Shown here: positions 1-7,569 of the stretch, one piece after another | Layout of the letters: each line of letters starts with the position of its first letter | Position numbering within the stretch: position 1 is the first letter of the stretch | Assembly (NCBI GenBank): GCA_900128585.1 | Contig: LT642526.1 | Location: forward strand, 1,559-15,362 | Direction of reading: 5' to 3' | Length of the DNA: 13,804 bases | Source: Stramenopiles sp. TOSAG23-3 | Lineage: Eukaryota; Sar | Notes under the pieces: generated by a model | What the model was told of the DNA's origin: nothing | Database searches by the model: none | What the model saw: only the letters and a program-made list of their open reading frames with translations | Position numbers and translations under genes: made by a program

Positions 1-151
1 CACTGAAGAGAAACTCCGGCAACGAAAAGAAGTGGTCTACGTCGACATCCTGCAGCCTCATGTCACAACTGTTCGCAAGAACCGTCCTGAGGAATAGGTT
101 CTTGAACGGAACCGTGGCATTCATGGTCGCGTTCGTGTGTACGAGCGACAT
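1..151 (-). CDS. 5' end of an unrecognised gene, cut by the left window edge
   Basis: Fifty codons read leftward from an ATG at 151-149 and stay open to the window edge. The product starts MSLVHTNATMNATVPF and continues through a hydrophobic, acidic stretch (VDVDHFFSLPEF). An in-frame TGA lies two codons upstream of the ATG, so this is the first possible start, and the -3 base is A as in the neighbouring genes. About 73% of codons end in G or C (GTC, GAC, CAC, TTC, AAG, AAC), matching the other genes and better than either open plus-strand frame here. Those alternatives are a 31-codon tail at 2-97 ending in TAG, and a frame open from base 3 to 329 that runs into AT-rich sequence. I do not recognise the protein and assign no function. 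It would be transcribed divergently from the gene at 1138. Confidence 0.5.
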   Translation of the reverse strand, partial: MSLVHTNATMNATVPFKNLFLRTVLANSCDMRLQDVDVDHFFSLPEFLFS

Positions 152-1137
152 CGTTCACGGCAAGCAAGGTAAGGTGTCGGGAGAGCAAAGAGAAATTCGT
201 GCGAGCGTGAAATTTGAAAATAATTGCACAAGAAGTGGATCAGTGTGGACGTATCAACAACGTGCTACCAACGGTGCAATGAATGAAACAATGAAATCGA
301 AAAACGTTTTGAATGTACTTTTCGTATAACCAAAACCGTTGACATCGAAGGATGAACGTAGCCCTCTGTGCGTCTCGATTTGAGATCTGAATTGATTCCT
401 CAATTGATTCCTCAATTGAAACACATTGATCATTAGAAACACTTTGATCATTAGAAACATTCAAATTTAAAAATAAAAGATCGTTATTTTTAAAATAAAA
501 GATCGTTATTTTTTCATTCTCGTTCATACATTAAGGCTAATAAATGAATAACAATGATTTCGATCTCTTCACTCCGTTTATAATACATTGAATAACATAC
601 CAATCAGAAAGTAATAAGCCATCCTCTTAAACCAACATTCTTAAAAATGCTTAAAACTTCTTTAAAACTTCTTTATAATTTCGTTCTTCATTTTTCATTT
701 TTCGTTTTTCGTTTCATAATTTATTTTCTATTTTAAAAATATGAAACGGATTGGGCTAAAAATAGAATCATCGTAGAAAAGAACGGACTTATCGAACTAA
801 GGTGAAATAGTAAAACAAATGAAATATGTTCAATGCTAAATGGATGTTAATTATATAACAAAGAATTCGTCTATCCTTAAGATTAGGATAACCATTTTCT
901 CATATTTATTAACATGGAAATAGCATAGAACAATATATTTATGGAAAAAAAAAATATTATTAAAAAAACAATCGAAAAAGGGAAAAAATCTTCGAAGAAG
1001 TGAAACGGAACAATAGAAATGCGAAATGAAAAAGGAAAGATTAATTTCAATTTCACTTTCAATTTACGTTTACATTTACATTTACAGTTAACTTGAGCTC
1101 TTCCCTTTTTTGTTTTTGTTGTTTTTGCCACACCATT
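152..1137. other. AT-rich divergent intergenic region
   Basis: This stretch separates a leftward gene (start at 151) from a rightward gene (start at 1138), so it should hold both promoters. Roughly the first 60 bases are still fairly GC-rich, then composition drops sharply. It contains the tandem duplications at 391-513, an ACTTCTTTAAA doublet and 7-base CATTTTT/CGTTTTT repeats around 650-715, and a TTTACA-type hexamer run around 1056-1087. A pyrimidine tract (CCCTTTTTTGTTTTTG) sits just before the ATG at 1138. I see no TATA box I would defend and no gene; the small open frames here have AT-rich, low-complexity products. Confidence 0.6.
391..513. repeat. Three consecutive short tandem duplications
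   Basis: Three different units are each duplicated head to tail, almost without gaps. A 12-bp unit ATTGATTCCTCA occupies 391-402 and 403-414. An 18-bp unit beginning TTGATCATTAGAAACA occupies 426-443 and 444-461. A perfect 22-bp unit occupies 470-491 and 492-513. The 22-bp unit is itself an inverted repeat: AAAATAA and TTATTTT flank a 7-base centre containing GATC. Confidence 0.85.
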
Positions 1138-3273
1138 ATGGAAGTGATGGATCAGTTCAATCGTTTGGACGAGGAATTGTTCGGGGAGGTTGAGGGGAGG
1201 GGAGATGGCCTTGGGTTAGAGGATGGGATGATCGGGGAGGAGTACCCGTACGACGAGGACGTCGTTGGTCTTGGGGACGGTTACGGGGGGTTTCCAGGGG
1301 AAGACCCGTTGCGAGGGGTGCAGCCTGTAAGCCCGGCCCGGTCCCCCCTGTCCTTGTCCCACCACCAGTCGTCCCGGTCCCCGTCCATCCTTACGTCGTC
1401 GAAATTCCTGGCCAGTGGCCCGGCCCCGGCACGGCAGCGCCGCGCGGCCGCCGCGCCCTCGTACGCCCAGCCGACCGCCGCCCGGGCGACCCACGTCGCA
1501 ATGTCCAATAGAAAACGCTCCGCGAACAAGATCGTCCGGGGCCCGTCGTTCTCCCCGTCCGGGGGAGTGATGGGGCGGTCCCCGCCCCCGCCCCGGAAGC
1601 CGCTCCTCGTGACGTCGATGGGCCGGGACCCGGCCTTCAAGAAGCACCACGACGACGAGAAGCGGCTGGAGGAACAGATGACACGGCTTCAGTACGAAAT
1701 GCGGCACTTGCGGGAGAAGAAGAAGGACGAGTACGAAAAGGTCCAGTCCCGGTTTCGACGGGTGTACGAGCGGCACCAGGCCGAAGTGAACCAGCTGGCG
1801 GCGGTCAACGCGCACCAGCAGCAGACGATCGAGACGATCAAGCAACGGTACGCCGCGGTAGTGCGCCGGGCCAAGCGGGAGACCGTCGCCCTTCGAAAGC
1901 AAGCGCAGGCGCAAAAGGCCCTGTTGGAGCAAGAAACGAACGAGAAGAACCTTATCGCGGACGAGCGAGGGGCCTGGGTCCAGCAGAACCAGTTTCTGCG
2001 GAAAGAGCTTGCCAAGATGCAAAAGCAGCTCGAGGAAAAGTCGGAGGAGAGCAAGAACATGGCCAAGATGAAGCGGCGGCTGAGCGTGGCCCGGAACCAG
2101 CAGATGACCGAGTCCGACACCGCGCACCAACAGATGGTGCGCACGCTGAACAGTCGGCTGGAGGGTTTCTTCCTCAAGGCCCGCAAGAGCTGGGACCGGC
2201 GGATGGTGAAGCGGGTAAAGGTAAGGGTCATGGCGTGCTGGGTCGCATTGTACGAAAGGCAACGGGCCAGAAAGAAGAAGATGCGGAAGGTCATCCAAAG
2301 GCTCCTCTTCCGGAACATCTACATCGCCTTTCAGACTTGGCAGCACGGAACGGAGGAGTTCGTTCGGCTCCAGGGAACGATGAAGCGGGTCGTGGCTCAC
2401 ATGCGCGACCGGCGCCTGGCAGTAAGCTTTGACGGGTGGAAGGACAAGATCGACAAGCGCGTTCGTGCCCGGCAGCTCCTGGAGAAAATCATCGGAAAGG
2501 TCGAGAACAAGCAGCTCGCAGCAGGCTTCGAGACGTGGAGGGGGTTCACCGAGGACGACAAGGCGTCGGCGTCGTGCTGGCGACGCCTCTGCTGCTGCTT
2601 TCGCCGGAAGAAGAAGAAGAAGAAGAAAAAGAGGGGGTGCCTTGCGCGGCTCTGCTGCTGCTGCTGCAAGCCAAAGCCCACCCCAGAGGCCGAGGAACCA
2701 CCAAAGCGCCCGGCTAAAAAGGGGCGGCGGGGGGCGGGGAAGGCGTCGCCTGCGAGGCCCCCGAAACGGGCGCCCGAGCGGCCCACAAAGGACGGCGACG
2801 ACGCGCCCAAACGGAAACGGTGCTGCTTTCCATTCTGCTGCTTTACCCGAAAGGCCAAGCCCACGCCGAAACCAGCCGAGACGAAGAAGAAGAAGAAGCG
2901 GTGCTGCTTTCCGTTCTGCTGCTTTACCCGAAAGGGCACGGAGGTGACGACCATCCAGGTGAGCCCGGCCAAGACACCCCCAAGCCGCCCAAAGAAGCGA
3001 CGGACCATGGAGGACCTGAGGCCGGACGAGACCTGGCGGATCGAAGCGTTCGTCGACGAGGAGGACGATGGGGAGCCCCCGGCTTGGGGGGCAGTGCAAT
3101 CCACGGCGGGGGCAAGGAGGCGGGGGAGGCGCCAGCCGGTGAAACGTAGGGGGAGAGAGACCGCCGCAAGTCGAAGGGGGAGCAGGAGCAGCGGCCCCGA
3201 GCAGCGTGGGAGAAGGACGTCGAAGTCGAACTCCAGGAGGCGCCCATCCCGGAACCAAGTCAGAATGTTGTAA
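1138..3273 (+). CDS. Coiled-coil SFI1-repeat protein with Cys/Lys-cluster tail (711 aa)
   Basis: Start ATG at 1138 has A at -3 and G at +4; a second ATG three codons on is nearly as good. Residues 1-60 are acidic, 60-170 Ser/Pro/Arg-rich, and about 172-345 a charged coiled coil. SFI1-type helical repeats follow: aromatic-x-x-Trp motifs end in Trp at 368, 401, 434 and 467, exactly 33 residues apart (FQTW, FDGW, FETW), with an extra Trp at 352. In known SFI1 proteins such repeats of about 33 residues bind centrin along an extended helix at centrosomes and basal bodies, so a centrin-binding role is inferred. After residue 480 come four Cys clusters followed by basic stretches: CCC plus eight Lys; CCCCC then KPKPTP; and two copies of CCFPFCCFTRK at 562-572 and 589-599. 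The tail is Arg/Ser-rich. The Cys/basic pattern suggests S-acylation and membrane tethering, also inferred. The architecture is not one I recognise; orthology to SFI1 itself is not claimed. Confidence 0.88.
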   Translation: MEVMDQFNRLDEELFGEVEGRGDGLGLEDGMIGEEYPYDEDVVGLGDGYGGFPGEDPLRGVQPVSPARSPLSLSHHQSSRSPSILTSSKFLASGPAPARQRRAAAAPSYAQPTAARATHVAMSNRKRSANKIVRGPSFSPSGGVMGRSPPPPRKPLLVTSMGRDPAFKKHHDDEKRLEEQMTRLQYEMRHLREKKKDEYEKVQSRFRRVYERHQAEVNQLAAVNAHQQQTIETIKQRYAAVVRRAKRETVALRKQAQAQKALLEQETNEKNLIADERGAWVQQNQFLRKELAKMQKQLEEKSEESKNMAKMKRRLSVARNQQMTESDTAHQQMVRTLNSRLEGFFLKARKSWDRRMVKRVKVRVMACWVALYERQRARKKKMRKVIQRLLFRNIYIAFQTWQHGTEEFVRLQGTMKRVVAHMRDRRLAVSFDGWKDKIDKRVRARQLLEKIIGKVENKQLAAGFETWRGFTEDDKASASCWRRLCCCFRRKKKKKKKKRGCLARLCCCCCKPKPTPEAEEPPKRPAKKGRRGAGKASPARPPKRAPERPTKDGDDAPKRKRCCFPFCCFTRKAKPTPKPAETKKKKKRCCFPFCCFTRKGTEVTTIQVSPAKTPPSRPKKRRTMEDLRPDETWRIEAFVDEEDDGEPPAWGAVQSTAGARRRGRRQPVKRRGRETAASRRGSRSSGPEQRGRRTSKSNSRRRPSRNQVRML
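2821..2934 (+). repeat. In-frame duplication encoding CCFPFCCFTRK twice
   Basis: Two 33-bp segments, 2821-2853 and 2902-2934, differ at one base (CCA versus CCG, both Pro) and lie 81 bp (27 codons) apart. Each is preceded by basic codons; the first is followed by KAKPTPKP. The near-identity suggests recent duplication or ongoing homogenisation inside the gene. Confidence 0.9.
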
Positions 3274-3590
3274 GTTTAAGCGGTTACACTTTGATATAAA
3301 AAAGTAAAATAGAAAAGGTGTTGTAAAGAACCATGTATACGCACGATCGTAGTAACAGATTTTAAAAATAAAATGAAAGAAAAGATTAAGGAAGATCCTT
3401 ATTTCATTGAGCAGTACCACAGACAACGAGCCCTTCAAAAACATTTATGCCGCTGTATACTTTTAAGACCAATCAATTGGAATCTTGACCAGAACTTGGG
3501 GAGGATCTGCAATAGGAGGAGATATTGTTCTTGAACAATAACAGAGCCAATTTTTCTTGCTTTTTGTTTAACAATTATATTTATAAAACA
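3274..3590. other. Convergent intergenic region (shared 3' flanks)
   Basis: These 317 AT-rich bases separate the stop of the SFI1-repeat gene from the stop of the leftward coiled-coil gene, so both 3' untranslated regions must fit here, possibly overlapping. The rightward gene has an AATAAA at 3367-3372. I see no AATAAA on the minus strand for the leftward gene; the nearest variants are ATAAAT-like sequences just past its stop and an AATAAG around 3400. No gene is seen. Confidence 0.6.
3367..3372 (+). terminator. Candidate poly(A) signal AATAAA for the SFI1-repeat gene
   Basis: A canonical AATAAA lies 94 bases after the TAA stop at 3271-3273 in an A-rich context, a normal distance for a eukaryotic 3' untranslated region. 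That this lineage uses AATAAA is assumed. Confidence 0.4.
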
Positions 3591-6500
3591 TTACTCCGAA
3601 CCGGCGGCTTCCAGTGCTTCGACTTCCTGCTGCAACTCGTCAGCCTTGTCAAAATCATCCACTGCAACAGCGTCTTCTATCTGTTGCTGCAAATCAGCGA
3701 TCTTGGCCGCCCGCGCCGCCTCGTCGCCCGCTGCTCCGCCATCATCAGCCTCCCCCTCGGCGGCCCCTTCCTCTTCCACTGTGGCCCCTTCCCCCTCGGT
3801 CGCCCCGGGGGCATCTACGCCCCCGTTCTCCTCCGGCACCGCCGGCGCATCCTCGGCGTCCAGGGCTGGGGCCTCAGCGGTCGGCGGCTGGATGTCCGCC
3901 GCGCCTCCCTTCGGGGCCTCGCCCCCCACCTCCTCCCCGCCCCCCCGTTCTTCTTCGTCTTCAACCTCTTCCTCCTCTACGTCCTCCACTCCGTGCTTGG
4001 CGCAGATTTTCTCGATCTCGTTCCGGCTGGCAGACAGGGCAAACGCAAGGATGTCTACGGCGGACGACTGGCTTGTGCTCGGGACCCGCTCGATCTTTCG
4101 TATTGCCCCCTTCACGATCCGGCGCTGCCCCCTCAGGATCTTCAAGCACGTGAGGTCCCCCTCCTTGGTCGCCGCGGCCAGCTGCCCCTCCTGATCCTCG
4201 ACGGCCTCGTGCGCCGCAGCCGCGCGCTGGACGGCACGGTTCAACTCCTCGGCGGCCGCCTCCAGCTCCGTCTGCAGCCCCCCCTTCTCCGCGGTCTTCT
4301 CCTTGATGCTGATGGTCGCCTGCTTCGCCGCTTTGAAGTTCTTCGCCGCGACGGCCCGCTTCTTCTCCCCCTCGAGGGACGGGATCTTCTGCTCCAAGAC
4401 TTCGACTCGGTTCCGGATTTCCGCGAGCGTGGCCTCGATCTCCCCCTCCTCTGCCCGGACGACCGAGAGCGCCTGCTTGGCTTTCCCCACGTCGTCCCGC
4501 ATGGACTGGTGGACCGCCCCGTTCTCCGTCGTCACGACCGCCATGCTCTCCCGGGCGCCCTTCAGCTCGAGCAGGGCCGCTCGCACGATGCGAATGAGGG
4601 TCTGCTCGGACGAGAGCTGGTCGATTCGGCCCACCAGGTCGGCGTGCTCGGCCGCCACGATGGCCTCGTGGTTACGAATGTTCTCCTCCGTTGACGCAAT
4701 CCGCTCCTTCTGCTCGACGCACTCTTGCTGCTTCTTGTCCAGTCGGCCCTGCCGCGCCGCGAGCTCCGCCTGCCTCGGGGCGTATATTTCCATGATGCGG
4801 CTGATGTTGGTCTCGCTCTCGTCGACCCGCTCCACGATGCCCTTCATCTCGCCCTCCTTTTCCCGCAGCTGCGCCATCAGCGCGTCGATGTCCGCCTGGA
4901 CCCGGGCCCGCTCGCCCTCCCACTTCTCTTTCTCGCCCGTGTGCGTCGCCGTCTCGGTCGCCACCTTTTCGTCCAGCACGGCGCGGTCCTCGCCCAGGCT
5001 CTTGCTGTCGGTGAGCATGGTCTCCTCCTCCAGCTCCAGCCGTTGCACGAGGACCCGCAGGCGCTTCTCGTCGTCCCCCTTCCGCGAGGACCGCTCGCGC
5101 TCGAACCCCTTCAGCTTCTCCCGCTCCACACCCTCCTTTTCCCCGAGGCCCTCCGACATGGCCTCGATCTGGGCCACCTGCGCGTCCATGATGGCTTCCC
5201 GGGCCGCGGTGTTCTTCGCCAGCGCCGCCGCCAGCGCCGCGACGCTGCCTTCCGCGGACTGAAGCAGCTGCTGGTAATCGGAAATCGACACGTTGAACTG
5301 TTCCGCAGCGTCGTAGTCCTCCTGCTCGATCGCCACCGCCTGCTTCTTCTCGGCCATCGCCAGCTCCGTCCGGTACGACTCGACCGTCTCCTGCGCCTTT
5401 CGCTGCTCCGCCTCCGTTTCGCCCTGCCCCGTTTCGAGCGCCGTCAGCTCCGCCGTCACCCGCTGGACGTACGCCTGGAAGTCGTCCGTAGGGAGGGGGG
5501 ACTCCTCGACGACCCCCGCCGGGGGTTCGTCCTCGGGAGGGGGCACGACGGTCTCGGCCCCTTCGTCGCCGGGCGCCCCCCCCCCGCATTACCGCCGAAA
5601 CGTCGAGCTCGATGCCCGCGAACGCGTCGGGCTCCTCGGGCGCCTCGTCGTCGGCGACGACGACGGGCACTGGCGGCGGCGCGGCCGCCGCGTCCTCGCC
5701 CGGGGGCACCGCGTCGTCGTCCGCCACGGCAATGCTCCCACGGTACGTCGGCAGGACGACCGTCTCTTTCTCCGCCTCTGCGGGGGGGGGCGCCACGTCC
5801 GTTTCGACGTCGTCGCCCTCCGACGGCTCGCCTTTCTTGCTCGATTTGTGAATCGTCATGCCCGACAGAAGGCTTCCCGCGCTTGCGCCCGCGGCCGGGT
5901 TCGGGGTGATCGGGATCGAGTCCAAGTCCATGGCGGTGGTGGTGCTGGTTGGGGCGGGGGTCGCCGCCGGCGCTGGCGCTGGCTCTGGGGGTTTCTGCTG
6001 CTTCAAATCTGCCATTGCGGCCGCACGGTCAAACCCGATCCGCTTCCTTGCCGACCGTTTCTTTGCCACCCTTCGCTTCTGCACGACGATCGGCCCCCGC
6101 GTCGCGGCGCTCCCCGATTTCGTGGACAAGTCCGAGAAGAGGTCGACGGGCGCGGCCGGGGTCGTGTTCGTGTCCGCCGCGGTCGGGGTTGCCGACATGA
6201 ACCCGAACCCGGACGCTGGGGTCGCGCTGTCGCCCCCCGTCGTCGGGGCCGGGTTCGGTGTCATAAAGTCGAACCCCGTCCCACTCTCCGTTGCCGTTGC
6301 CTCTGGCGCGGGGGCCGGGGTCGACGTCATGAACCCAAACCCGCTCGCGGCGGGGGTGGTCCCTGCGCCCGGGGTCCCTCCTCCTCCCCCGGCCCCCATA
6401 AAGTCGAACCCAGACGCGTTCCCCGCGCTGGCCGCAGGGTTCGGCGTCACCGCGATCGAGTCCAGGTCCAGGGCGGCCCCGCTCGACGGGACCGCCGCAG

Positions 6501-6771
6501 TCCCTGGCAACGGTATCCTCGCCGGCGCCCCGTTCGCGCTCGGTCGCACCTCTAAGTTTCCAAACAGACTGCCCGCCGTGCTCGACGGGGCGGCGTCCTC
6601 CCCGACGCTGCTCATACTTGTGCGCTCCCCGGACGTCGGCAAGTTGAAAAATCCCCCACTCTCTTCTTCCTCGGCCGGTGCCTCTGGGACGGCGTTATTC
6701 GGTGGCAACACTGGTGGTTTTTGCACCGGTTGCTGCTTGGCAGATTTTTTCCCAAAGAGTCCATTAAACAT
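3591..6771 (-). CDS. UVR-motif coiled-coil protein with GF[DG]FM repeats; one-base frameshift
   Basis: Start ATG at 6771-6769 sits in a perfect CCACCATG context; the stop TAA is at 3593-3591. The first 395 codons and the last 664 lie in different frames, meeting at a run of 10 G (5585-5576); one G fewer gives a single 1059-residue protein. N-terminal part: a low-complexity Pro/Ala/Thr region with GF[DG]FM at residues 121, 144, 166 and 188, two [LM]DLDSI..TPNPAA segments flanking that array, and a basic patch (VQKRRVAKKRSARKRIGFD). C-terminal part: a long coiled coil (about 429-905), an acidic Ala-rich linker (about 925-1019), and three UVR-like helical-hairpin motifs near 470-505, 795-830 and 1021-1059 (the last reads DDFDKADELQQEVEALE). 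UVR motifs mediate pairing in UvrB/UvrC but recur in unrelated scaffolds. The GFxFM array looks like a multivalent linear binding motif, as in endocytic or trafficking adaptors. Function unknown; a cytoplasmic scaffold is inferred. Confidence 0.82.
5576..5585 (-). other. Frameshift site: homopolymer of 10 G in the coding strand
   Basis: The plus strand has ten C here. Reading leftward, the upstream frame gives VSAVM-R-G-G-G and then runs into Gly/Arg-rich shadow sequence. The downstream frame (APGDEGAETVVPPPEDEP) is closed by a TAA at 5591-5589, just upstream of the run, and has no ATG until 5357-5355, well inside the conserved-looking region. A nine-G run would join the halves exactly. A sequencing or assembly length error is the simplest explanation; a real allele or slippage is possible. 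Confidence 0.8.
6196..6411 (-). repeat. Four coding repeats carrying GF[DG]FM
   Basis: The five-codon motif lies at 6411-6397 (GFDFM), 6342-6328 (GFGFM), 6276-6262 (GFDFM) and 6210-6196 (GFGFM), at spacings of 69, 66 and 66 bp (23, 22 and 22 residues). Spacers are rich in Pro, Ala, Thr and Gly and differ from one another, so the pentapeptide is conserved while the linker drifts. Confidence 0.9.
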
Positions 6772-7569
6772 GGTGGTCGTGTTGTTGTACAAAGAAAGAA
6801 AAGTTTGTTCTAGAGATGGTTCGTGATGTTTCGTTACTAAATAAAATTAAACCAAATACGAAACAAAAACACTTGCGTATATTTTGTAAACAGATCTATC
6901 TATCTAGATCTAAATTGATCGAAAGACGAGTGTATTCTTGGAAAGAAAAGAAGAAAAATTGTCTTTCTTCTTCTTTTCTTTTTTTGTGTCTGTGTGACCG
7001 ACCCGTGTGACCGACCGACCCGCGCGTGGTGGAAGAATGGAGAAAGAAAAGCAAAAAAAATTTTTTTTTACTTTTTTTCTTTTGAATGAGATTTTGGGTT
7101 TGTTTGGGGAAGAAGAAAAAGAAAGTTCGAATTGAGGATTTAGGATTTGGATTTTGGATTTAGGATTTAGGATTCGTCCTGTCAATTAATTGTTAATCGC
7201 CACGTTAGATTTTTTAAAAGAATTTTCTTTCGATTTTGTTTGAAGAACTTTCTTTTTTTCTTTCTTTTTCTTCTGTTTTTTGTAGTTTGTACGTCATTTC
7301 TTTGGGGAGTAACGAAATCTTGAACAAATGTGTTTGAACGAATGAGAATTCAATTCAATTCGATTCAATTCAATTCTTTTGCCCCCCTCCCCCCCGCACA
7401 CACAGGTTCCTCTTTTGGTCGTTCTTTTCCGCTTGTTGTTGTTTCTTCCTTTTGTATATTAGTTTTAGAAAAGATTCAACCGTTCAACTACAATCGATCA
7501 ATCAATTGAATCTTCAACCTTCACTTCGTTCGATTGGTCGATCATTGGTATTGTATAACCGCGCCGACG
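6772..7569. other. AT-rich divergent intergenic region
   Basis: These bases separate two divergent starts (6771 leftward, 7570 rightward) and should carry both promoters. Visible repeats are a GTGTGACCGACC doublet at 6992-7016; a degenerate GGATTTA/GGATTTT run around 7134-7174; an ATTCA pentamer run at about 7346-7376; and a C-rich stretch with CACACA at 7381-7405. T-rich and A-rich blocks (7040-7085, 7250-7285) alternate. The leader before the 7570 start is rich in GATCAAT/TTGAATC-type words. I identify no gene and no specific factor site. Confidence 0.55.

Noticed and set aside
2-329. Plus-strand open frames at the left edge (2-97 ending in TAG; 3-329)
   Set aside because: Their third-position GC is lower than in the minus frame. 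One runs well into AT-rich sequence and the other covers only 31 codons, so the minus-strand reading is preferred, without certainty.
240-1131. Small minus-strand open frames in the divergent region (240-527, 254-460, 883-1131)
   Set aside because: They are AT-rich and low complexity, cross tandem duplications, and show none of the codon bias of the genes.
1093-1137. Upstream TTG extension of the SFI1-repeat frame, with similar TTG extensions at 7534 and 6792
   Set aside because: These are non-ATG codons in AT-rich leaders, and each gene has a good-context ATG just downstream.
3270-3275. Perfect GTAAGT splice-donor-like sequence overlapping the stop of the SFI1-repeat gene
   Set aside because: There is no GC-rich plus-strand exon between here and the convergent gene ending at 3591, and no other intron is seen in the window.
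1216-3444. A 742-codon minus-strand open frame covering the SFI1-repeat gene
   Set aside because: GC-ending codons of the plus-strand gene remove stops from the opposite strand. The product is Leu/Pro/Arg-rich without domains, while the plus frame has a coiled coil and 33-residue repeats. Its start lies in AT-rich flank.
4672-5575. Continuation of the N-terminal frame of the UVR gene past the G run
   Set aside because: Beyond the run this frame yields Gly/Arg-rich sequence lacking heptads, whereas the adjacent frame gives the coiled coil. The open stretch is a compositional shadow.
3525-6826. Long plus-strand open frames opposite the UVR coiled-coil gene
   Set aside because: They are low-complexity Pro/Arg/Ser shadows of the minus-strand gene, which has UVR motifs, coiled coil and motif repeats.
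7134-7174. Degenerate GGATTTA run resembling plant-type telomere repeats
   Set aside because: Units vary, lack GGG and span only about 40 bases, so an interstitial telomere is not supported.
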